A stretch of 64,000 bases of DNA from Azospirillum lipoferum (GTDB taxonomy: Bacteria; Pseudomonadota; Alphaproteobacteria; Azospirillales; Azospirillaceae). The notes beneath the pieces were generated by a model. The model had not been told where the DNA came from and made no database searches. It saw nothing but the letters and a program-made list of their open reading frames with translations. The position numbers and the translations under genes are program-made. The stretch covers positions 1 through 64,000 of the forward strand of contig NZ_JALJXJ010000003.1 of the NCBI RefSeq assembly GCF_024170005.1. The letters are read 5' to 3'. This document shows positions 57,786 to 64,000 of the stretch, piece after piece. The stretch's first letter is position 1; every line of letters starts with the position of its first letter.

Positions 57786-58442
57786 ATGAAGTTCTTCGTC
57801 GACACCGCCGACATCGCCGAGATCCGCGATCTGGCCGATACCGGTCTGCTGGACGGTGTTACCACCAACCCCTCCCTGATCGCCAAGTCCGGCCGCAAGT
57901 TCCTCGACCTCGTGGCCGAGATTTGCGACGTCGTCAACGGTCCGGTCAGCGCCGAGGTGGCGTCCACCGACTTCGAGACCATGCTCGCCGAGGCCCACAA
58001 GATCGCCAAGATCTCCCACCGCGTCGCGGTGAAGGTGCCGCTGACCCCGGCCGGCCTGAAGGTCTGCAAGATCATCTCGTCCGAAGGGACGATGGTCAAC
58101 GTCACGCTGTGCTTCTCCCCCGCCCAGGCGATCCTGGCGGCCAAGGCCGGCGCCAGCTTCGTGTCGCCCTTCGTCGGCCGCCTGGACGACATCGGCCAGG
58201 ACGGCATGGGCATCATCACCGACATCTGTGAGATCTATCGCAATTACGACGCCTTCAAGACCGAGGTGCTGGTTGCGTCGATCCGCAACCCGATGCACAT
58301 CGTCAAGGCCGCCCGCCTGGGCGCCCATGTCGTGACCGCGCCGGCGTCGGTGCTGAAGCAGCTGTTCAACCACCCGCTGACCGACAAGGGTCTCGCCCAG
58401 TTCGTCGAGGACTGGAAGAAGACCGGCCAGTCGATCCTGTAA
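57786..58442 (+). CDS. tal: Transaldolase (fructose-6-phosphate aldolase-like)
   Basis: The 218-residue TIM-barrel enzyme of the short class (TalC/Fsa) begins [31 protein letters not shown]. The Schiff-base Lys lies in [14 protein letters not shown]. It interconverts sugar phosphates in the pentose phosphate pathway. It is followed in close spacing by DUF484 and xerC on the same strand. Confidence 0.95.
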   Translation: MKFFVDTADIAEIRDLADTGLLDGVTTNPSLIAKSGRKFLDLVAEICDVVNGPVSAEVASTDFETMLAEAHKIAKISHRVAVKVPLTPAGLKVCKIISSEGTMVNVTLCFSPAQAILAAKAGASFVSPFVGRLDDIGQDGMGIITDICEIYRNYDAFKTEVLVASIRNPMHIVKAARLGAHVVTAPASVLKQLFNHPLTDKGLAQFVEDWKKTGQSIL

Positions 58443-58459
58443 GGCGGGCCGGAGCGATC

Positions 58460-59182
58460 ATGGCCGACAGGGGCCGCGAACCGGGCCACACCCCGCGACA
58501 GGCGTCGGCGCTCTCTTCGGAGGACGTGCGTGCCTACCTGCGGAACCACCCGGACTTCCTGGCCCAGAACGCCGATCTGGTCCACCATCTGACCCCGCCG
58601 TCGGTCGACCGCGGGCGTGGGGTGGTGGACCTCCAGGCCTTCATGGTCGACCGCCTGCGCGCCGAGGTCCGCACCCTCAAGGACCAGCAGCGCGAGCTGA
58701 TCGGCACCAGCCGGGCCAACCTGAACAGCCAGAACCGCATCCATGCCGCGGTCCTGTTCCTGCTCGATGCCCAGAGCTTCGAGCAGCTGATCCAGACCAT
58801 CACCACCGACCTCGCGGTCCTGCTCGACCTCGACGTCGCCTGTCTGGTCATCGAATCCAACGGTACCGACATTCCCCATGTCCACCGCTCCGGCGTGCGG
58901 GTGGTGGAGCCGGGCGCCATCGCCGACCGACTGGGCCGCGCCGACGTGGTGCTGAACACCGACATCCAGGGCGACCCCGAGATTTATGGCCCCGGCGCCG
59001 GCCTCGTCCGGTCGGAGGCGCTGATTCGCATCCAGGTCTCCAGCGAGACGCCCGATGGCCTGCTCGCCTTCGGCAGCCGCGAGCCCGACACCTTCCAAAG
59101 CGGCCAGGGCACCGAACTGGTCGGCTTCCTCGCCCGCGTCGTCGAGCGGGTGATCCGCGGCTGGCTGGAGTTGCCGGCGTGA
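58460..59182 (+). CDS. DUF484 GAF-domain protein
   Basis: A 240-residue protein: N-terminal DUF484 segment (VRAYLRNHPDFLAQNADLVHHLTPP), a GAF-like domain (about 90-225). It often precedes xerC in proteobacteria, and the stop overlaps the xerC GTG by four bases. The role is undefined; a ligand-binding GAF protein linked to recombinase or cell division is inferred from position. Confidence 0.9.
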   Translation: MADRGREPGHTPRQASALSSEDVRAYLRNHPDFLAQNADLVHHLTPPSVDRGRGVVDLQAFMVDRLRAEVRTLKDQQRELIGTSRANLNSQNRIHAAVLFLLDAQSFEQLIQTITTDLAVLLDLDVACLVIESNGTDIPHVHRSGVRVVEPGAIADRLGRADVVLNTDIQGDPEIYGPGAGLVRSEALIRIQVSSETPDGLLAFGSREPDTFQSGQGTELVGFLARVVERVIRGWLELPA

Positions 59183-60129
59183 CCGAACCTGCTTTGGGTT
59201 TTTCCGCCAGGCCCGACGTCCAGGACGTGCTGGCCCACTGGCGGCGCTGGATGGAGAGCGAGAAGGCGGTCTCCCGCCACACCCTGTCGGCCTACACCGC
59301 CGATGTGGGCGAGTTCCTGCGCTTCCTCACCGAATTCCGCGGCGGTTCCCCGCCCTCGCTGAACGACCTCGGCGACCTGAAGGCGGCGGATTTCCGCGCC
59401 TGGATGTCCCGGCTGGCGATGGACGGTCTGGTCGGAGCCAGCCGGGCACGCAAGCTGGCGGCGGTGCGCAACCTGTTCCGCTGGCTCGACCGCAGCGGAC
59501 GCCTTCACAATCCGGCCGTCGCCACCTTGGCCACGCCGAAGGTCAAGCGCCCCGCCCCGCGCCCGCTGACGGAAATCGACGCCGACCGCCTGCTGGAGGA
59601 AGCCGAGCGCGACCGCGAGGAACCCTGGATCGGTAAGCGCGACCGCGCCCTGTTCACCCTGCTCTATGGCTGCGGCCTGCGCATTTCCGAGGCTCTGGGA
59701 CTGGCGCGCAAGGATGCTCCGCTGGGCGACACGCTGCGCGTCACCGGCAAGGGCCGGAAGGACCGCATGATCCCGGTCCTGCCGGCGGTGACGGAAGCGG
59801 TGCGCGCCTATATCGAGTCCTGCCCTTTCACGCTGGCGTCCGACGGCCCGCTGTTCGTCGGCACCCGCGGCGGCCGGCTGAACGCCAGCGTCGCCCAGCA
59901 CCAGATGCAGAAGCTGCGCGCCCTGATGGGAATGCCGGACAGCGCCACCCCGCACGCCCTGCGACATAGTTTCGCGACCCATCTTTTGGCGGACGGCGGC
60001 GACCTCCGCGCCATCCAGGATCTGCTCGGTCACGCCTCTCTATCGACAACCCAGCGTTACACGGACATCGAAAACGAACAGCTGATGAACGTGTACCGCA
60101 ATGCCCATCCTCGGGCACGCAAGGGCTAA
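59179..60129 (+). CDS. xerC: Tyrosine recombinase XerC
   Basis: The 316-residue recombinase has a SAM-like N-terminal DNA-binding domain (about 10-105) and the catalytic domain. Catalytic residues are Arg in YGCGLRISEAL, Lys in TGKGRKDRMIP, H-x-x-R in HALRHSFATHLL, His in LLGHASLSTTQ and Tyr in TTQRYTDI. It resolves chromosome dimers with XerD at dif. It starts with GTG, overlapping the DUF484 stop. Host gene, not phage integrase, by context. Confidence 0.96.
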   Translation: MTEPALGFSARPDVQDVLAHWRRWMESEKAVSRHTLSAYTADVGEFLRFLTEFRGGSPPSLNDLGDLKAADFRAWMSRLAMDGLVGASRARKLAAVRNLFRWLDRSGRLHNPAVATLATPKVKRPAPRPLTEIDADRLLEEAERDREEPWIGKRDRALFTLLYGCGLRISEALGLARKDAPLGDTLRVTGKGRKDRMIPVLPAVTEAVRAYIESCPFTLASDGPLFVGTRGGRLNASVAQHQMQKLRALMGMPDSATPHALRHSFATHLLADGGDLRAIQDLLGHASLSTTQRYTDIENEQLMNVYRNAHPRARKG

Positions 60130-60439
60130 CCGCGACCGGTCTCCGCAATCACGGAATGCATATCGGGGTATTCAAGCCGCCCGTTCGCCTGATGGGTGGG
60201 TGAGGCTTTCTCTTGCTGGACGCAAATTGCCGACCATTCGTTTTCAAATGAGCTTTTAAAAGCTATTTTCTGTTCTCGAATTCACCGCGATTTTTCGCCA
60301 CAGGAAATGCTACAGTGACGAACAAGCATCATACTTTCGAAGCAAAGACCAGCGCCTAACCCTTATTGGCCGTTTACGTTTCATTAATCGCAGAAATTCA
60401 AATCTTCCCCGTCGCGAGACTTACGCGGGGGAAATGGTC
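60130..60439. promoter_or_regulatory. Upstream region of the second chemoreceptor gene
   Basis: About 310 bases, AT-rich at 60230-60410. It contains a perfect 14-base palindrome AGCTTTTAAAAGCT (60251-60264). A terminator for xerC with a T-run is not obvious. It is probably the promoter of the chemoreceptor; no RNA gene recognised. Confidence 0.5.
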
Positions 60440-62620
60440 ATGCAAATAAAATCTATCCAGTCAAAAATTGCGATGCTGTCGGGATTCTGTCTGGCCGGCA
60501 CCGTAGCCGTGCTCGTCGGGTTTGCCGTACTGTCGACGCGCTCCAGCAACGAGTTCGTCACGGAGAATGTCGAACGGATCCTCGAAAGCAAGACGACCGA
60601 ATCCCTGCAAAATCTCGCGGCAACCCAGGCCGGCCTGCTGCGGTCGGAATTTGACACTGCGCTCAATGCCGCGCGGACGATGGCAAACACCTTCTCCAGC
60701 CTCGCCGACGAGAGCGCGCCCGGCCATGTCCCGCCGGAACGGCGACGCGAGGCCTTCAACGGCGTGCTGCTGTCGGTCCTGAAGAGCAACCCGCTGTTCA
60801 ACGGCACCTATTCGGCATGGGAACCGGATGCGCTCGACGGCCGGGACGACGAGTTCCGCAACCGCCGCGAAACCGGCACCGACGCCACCGGCCGCTTCAT
60901 CCCGTACTGGAACCGCGACCAGAACGGCCGCATCGCCATGCAGCCCCTGGTCGAATATGACAGCCGCGACCGCCATCCCAACGGCGTGATGAAGGGCGGC
61001 TGGTACATCGGTCCGCAGGAGAACGGGCGTGAAAGCGTACTCGACCCCCTGCCCTATATCGTCCAGGGCAAGCAGGTGTTCCTGGCGACCCTGTCGGTAC
61101 CGGTGGTCATCGGCGGCAAGTTCCGCGGCGTGGCCGGTGCCGACTTCAACCTCGACTTCGTGCAGCAGCTTTCGACCAAGGTCAGCGCCGCCGTCTTCAA
61201 CGGCCGCAGCCAGGTTGTCATCATCAGCAACATGGGGCTGATCGTCGCCCACAGCGCCCGGCCGGACCTGATCGGCCAGTCGATCTCCACCTTCGATACC
61301 TCCTGGCAGGCCGATCTGGCGGGCGTCCAGGCCGGCAAGCCGCATGTCGACATCGAAGCCTCCACCAACATGCTGCGCAGCTTCGCTCCCATCACGCTGG
61401 GCAACACCGAAAAGCCGTGGGCCGTACTGGTCCAGGTGCCGAAGGACATCGTGCTGGCCGACGGCATGGCGCTGGCTTCGGCGCTGGGTGAGCGCGCCAA
61501 CTCCAACATCCTCTGGCAGGTCACCGTCGGCGCCCTGGTCGCGCTGGGCGCCGTGGCGATCATGTGGGTGGTGGCCGGCGGCGTCGCCCGGCCGATCCGC
61601 GCCAGCGTCTCCTTCGCCGAAGGCATCGCCGCCGGCCGCTTCGACCAGACGCTGGACATCCGGCAGGCCGACGAAGTCGGCGCGCTGGCCGACGCCCTGC
61701 GCAAGATGATGGCCGACCTGAAGCGGATGATCGACCAGCGGGCCGAGGACCAGGCCAAGGCTGACGCCGAGCGCCGCAAAGCCATGCTGCAGCTGGCCGA
61801 CACTCTGGAAGCCCAGGTGATGAATGTGGTGGACGGCGTCGACCGCGCCGCCCAGTCGATGACCGGCACCGCCCAGACCATGACCGCCACCGCGACCCAG
61901 ACCAGCCAGCAGGCCGGCGTGGTCGCCAACGCCTCCGAGGACGCCAGCAGCAACGTGCAGACCGTCGCCAGCGCCACCGAGGAGCTGTCGGCCTCGATCC
62001 AGGAGATCGGCGAGCGCGTCAACCGTTCCGCCCAGATCGCCCGGGAGGCGGTGGAAGCGGCCCAGCAGGCCAACGGCCAGGTTCTCAGCCTGACCGAGGC
62101 GGCCGAGAAGATCGGCACGGTGGTGCAACTGATCCAGGACATCGCCAGCCAGACCAACCTGCTTGCGCTCAACGCCACCATCGAGGCGGCACGCGCAGGC
62201 GAGGCCGGCAAGGGCTTCGCCGTGGTGGCGCAGGAGGTGAAGAGCCTCGCCAGCCAGACCGCCCGCGCGACGGAGGAGATCGCCGGCCACGTCACCGGCA
62301 TGCAGCGGGTCACCGACGAGACTGCCAGCGCGATCAAGGGCATCGGCGGCATCATCGCCCAGATCGACGAGATCTCCACCGCCATCGCCGCCGCGGTGGA
62401 GGAACAGGGCTCCGCCACCGCCGAGATCGCCCGCAACGTCCAGCAGGCCGCCAGCGGCACCCAGGAGGTGACCAAGACCATCGCCGACGTCCGCAGCGCC
62501 GCCGTCGAGGCCGGCCATTCCGCCGAGAACGTCCTGTCGGTCTCCGGCCAGCTCGCCAGCGACGCCGGCCGCCTGCGCACCGCGGTGAACGGCTTCCTGT
62601 CGACCATCCGCGCCGCCTGA
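60440..62620 (+). CDS. Methyl-accepting chemotaxis protein (dCache, HAMP)
   Basis: The 726-residue protein starts at ATG 60440, two codons after an in-frame GTC/ATG, because GGGGGAA lies six bases before. There are a first membrane helix (about 12-34), a double Cache domain (about 40-335, with [15 protein letters not shown] and [13 protein letters not shown]), a second helix (about 360-385), HAMP, and the signalling domain with tip [20 protein letters not shown]. It lacks a C-terminal CheR pentapeptide. The ligand is unknown, probably an amino acid or carboxylate. Confidence 0.93.
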   Translation: MQIKSIQSKIAMLSGFCLAGTVAVLVGFAVLSTRSSNEFVTENVERILESKTTESLQNLAATQAGLLRSEFDTALNAARTMANTFSSLADESAPGHVPPERRREAFNGVLLSVLKSNPLFNGTYSAWEPDALDGRDDEFRNRRETGTDATGRFIPYWNRDQNGRIAMQPLVEYDSRDRHPNGVMKGGWYIGPQENGRESVLDPLPYIVQGKQVFLATLSVPVVIGGKFRGVAGADFNLDFVQQLSTKVSAAVFNGRSQVVIISNMGLIVAHSARPDLIGQSISTFDTSWQADLAGVQAGKPHVDIEASTNMLRSFAPITLGNTEKPWAVLVQVPKDIVLADGMALASALGERANSNILWQVTVGALVALGAVAIMWVVAGGVARPIRASVSFAEGIAAGRFDQTLDIRQADEVGALADALRKMMADLKRMIDQRAEDQAKADAERRKAMLQLADTLEAQVMNVVDGVDRAAQSMTGTAQTMTATATQTSQQAGVVANASEDASSNVQTVASATEELSASIQEIGERVNRSAQIAREAVEAAQQANGQVLSLTEAAEKIGTVVQLIQDIASQTNLLALNATIEAARAGEAGKGFAVVAQEVKSLASQTARATEEIAGHVTGMQRVTDETASAIKGIGGIIAQIDEISTAIAAAVEEQGSATAEIARNVQQAASGTQEVTKTIADVRSAAVEAGHSAENVLSVSGQLASDAGRLRTAVNGFLSTIRAA

Positions 62621-62645
62621 CCGGCAGACCGACTGCCGCAACGAA

Positions 62646-62679
62646 AAAGGCTCCCCCGCCGGAGGGCGGGGGAGCCTTT
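62646..62679. terminator. Terminator after chemoreceptor and lpdA
   Basis: AAAGGCTCCCCCGCC (62646-62660) pairs with GGCGGGGGAGCCTTT (62665-62679) over the four-base loop GGAG; A and T runs flank the stem, so it serves both convergent genes. Confidence 0.9.
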
Positions 62680-62722
62680 CGTCGTTATGGACTTTGCAGG
62701 CCGCCGATCAAATGTCAGGGGA

Positions 62723-64000
62723 TCAGATGTGCAGCGGACGTCCGTCCACCGCCAGGGCCGCTTCCTTGACCGCTTCCGACAGGGTCGGGTGAGCGTGGCA
62801 GGTGCGGGCAACGTCTTCGGCCGACGCGCTGAACTCCATGGCCAGCACCAGCTCGCCGATCATCTCCGACACGTTCGGGCCGATCATGTGGACGCCCAGC
62901 ACCTGATCGGTGGCGGCATCCGACAGGATCTTCACGAAGCCGTCGGTGTTGCCGCCGGCACGCGCGCGGCCGTTGGCGGTGAACGGGAACTTGCCGGCCT
63001 TGTAGGCGACGCCCGCAGCCTTCAGCTGCTCCTCGGTCTTGCCGACGGCGGCGACTTCCGGCCAGGTGTAGACGACGCCGGGTACGAGGTCGTGGTTGAC
63101 GTGGCTCTTCTGGCCGGCCAGCTGCTCGGCCAGCGCGACGCCCTCTTCCTCGGCCTTGTGGGCCAGCATCGGGCCTTCGACCACGTCACCGATGGCGTAG
63201 ATGCCCGGCACGTTGGTCTGGAAATGGCCATCGATCTTGACACGGCCGCGCTCCAGCTCGACGCCCACCGCCTCAAGGCCCAGGCCTTCGGTGTAGGGGC
63301 GGCGGCCGATAGCGACCAGCACGGCGTCGGCGTCGATGGTCTGGGCAGCACCGCCGGCGGCCGGTTCGACCGTCAGGGTGACGCCGGTCTCGGTGACCGA
63401 CGCGCCGGTCACCTTGGTGCTCAGCTTGAAGTCCATGCCCTGCTTGGCGAAGATGCGCTGGGCCTGCTTCGACAGCTCGCCGTCCATGGTCGGCAGCACG
63501 CGGTCGAGATACTCGACCACCGTCACCTTGGCGCCCAGGCGGCCCCAGACGGAGCCCAGCTCCAGCCCGATCACGCCACCGCCGATGACGACCAGATGCT
63601 TCGGCACCTCCGGCAGCGACAGGGCGCCGGTGGAGGAAACCACGCGCTTCTCGTCGATGGCGATGCCCGGCAGCGGGGTCACGTCGGAACCGGTGGCGAT
63701 GACGATCGCCTTCGACGCGGTGATGGTGCCGACGCCCTCGACCTCGACGGTGTTGGCGGCGGTGATCTTCCCGGCACCCTTCAGCCAGGCGATCTTGTTC
63801 TTCTTGAACAGGAACTCGATGCCGGTGACGTTGTCCTTGACGACCTTGTCCTTGTGGGCCTGCATGCCCGGCAGGTCGAGTTCGACGCCGCCGACCTTGA
63901 TGCCGAACTTGGCGAGGCCGTGGGCCGCTTCCTCGAACTTCTCCGACGCCGCCAGCAGAGCCTTGGACGGGATGCAGCCGACATTCAGGCAGGTGCCGCC
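62723..64000 (-). CDS. lpdA: Dihydrolipoyl dehydrogenase, 5' end beyond the window
   Basis: The visible 425 residues start inside the protein with GGTCLNVGCIPSKAL, the redox-active disulfide (C-x4-C), so only about 35-45 N-terminal residues (FAD P-loop) are missing beyond base 64000. NAD-binding GGGVIGLELGSVWGRLGAKVTVVE, YAIGDVVEGPMLAHKAEEEGVA and the C-terminal catalytic HAHPTLSE (His/Glu) are present. It is the E3 subunit of 2-oxoacid dehydrogenases. E2/E1 genes (sucB, pdhC type) would be upstream, outside the window. Confidence 0.95.
   Translation of the reverse strand, partial: GGTCLNVGCIPSKALLAASEKFEEAAHGLAKFGIKVGGVELDLPGMQAHKDKVVKDNVTGIEFLFKKNKIAWLKGAGKITAANTVEVEGVGTITASKAIVIATGSDVTPLPGIAIDEKRVVSSTGALSLPEVPKHLVVIGGGVIGLELGSVWGRLGAKVTVVEYLDRVLPTMDGELSKQAQRIFAKQGMDFKLSTKVTGASVTETGVTLTVEPAAGGAAQTIDADAVLVAIGRRPYTEGLGLEAVGVELERGRVKIDGHFQTNVPGIYAIGDVVEGPMLAHKAEEEGVALAEQLAGQKSHVNHDLVPGVVYTWPEVAAVGKTEEQLKAAGVAYKAGKFPFTANGRARAGGNTDGFVKILSDAATDQVLGVHMIGPNVSEMIGELVLAMEFSASAEDVARTCHAHPTLSEAVKEAALAVDGRPLHI

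Noticed and set aside
59179..60129. Phage integrase for the T7-like block
   Set aside because: The gene lies 16 kb away beside DUF484, the standard xerC context.

Overview
The window is GC-rich, densely coded DNA from an alphaproteobacterium. The family choices fit a soil or plant-associated Rhodospirillales member such as Azospirillum: a branched-chain-type ABC importer, two chemoreceptors, a LytS-type hybrid kinase, homogentisate catabolism, a PaaX-type regulator, an alphaproteobacterial Fur, and an F1 ATPase operon atpHAGDC separate from F0. That placement is inferred from gene content and style; no rRNA or other marker is present. The first ~110 bases are C and G homopolymers and look like a damaged contig end.

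Layout. 0.2-9.6 kb: envelope and housekeeping genes (OmpA/DUF4398 lipoproteins, DedA, NnrU-like, CBS, a two-domain cold-shock protein with an RG-rich linker, a DMT permease, a large hybrid histidine kinase). 9.7-27.1 kb: an aromatic-acid island. It holds maleylacetoacetate isomerase, a five-gene ABC importer, a PaaX-like regulator, a diiron protein with its own ferredoxin-type reductase, a chemoreceptor, fumarylacetoacetase, a short homogentisate dioxygenase, a MarR regulator, a PaaY-like protein, and a flavin hydroxylase followed by a 65-residue protein (an MhaAB-type 3-hydroxyphenylacetate 6-hydroxylase). Together they can import an aromatic acid, hydroxylate it to homogentisate and cleave that to fumarate plus acetoacetate. 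27.2-34.8 kb: a secreted hydrolase with a duplicated tail, thrS-infC, a degenerate EAL protein, pyrD. 34.8-43.3 kb: a one-strand block of T7-like virion genes (capsid, tail tubes A and B, a coiled-coil protein, tail fibre, large terminase, a small membrane protein) without portal, integrase, polymerase or lysin. 43.5-64 kb: fur and sodC (divergent), rhlE-type helicase, GST, a second ferritin-like diiron protein, atpHAGDC, priA, transaldolase, DUF484-xerC, a chemoreceptor, and the 3' part of lpdA running off the window.

The strongest candidate for something undescribed is the diiron protein/reductase pair at 16.8-18.9 kb. It lies beside a PaaX-like regulator, is preceded by a perfect FNR/FixK-type palindrome, and sits inside the homogentisate island. 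A second result is a shared operator, GTTTC-N4-GAAAC, placed between the -35 and -10 elements of three promoters of the island (importer operon, hmgA operon, mhaAB), which defines a probable regulon of the local MarR protein.
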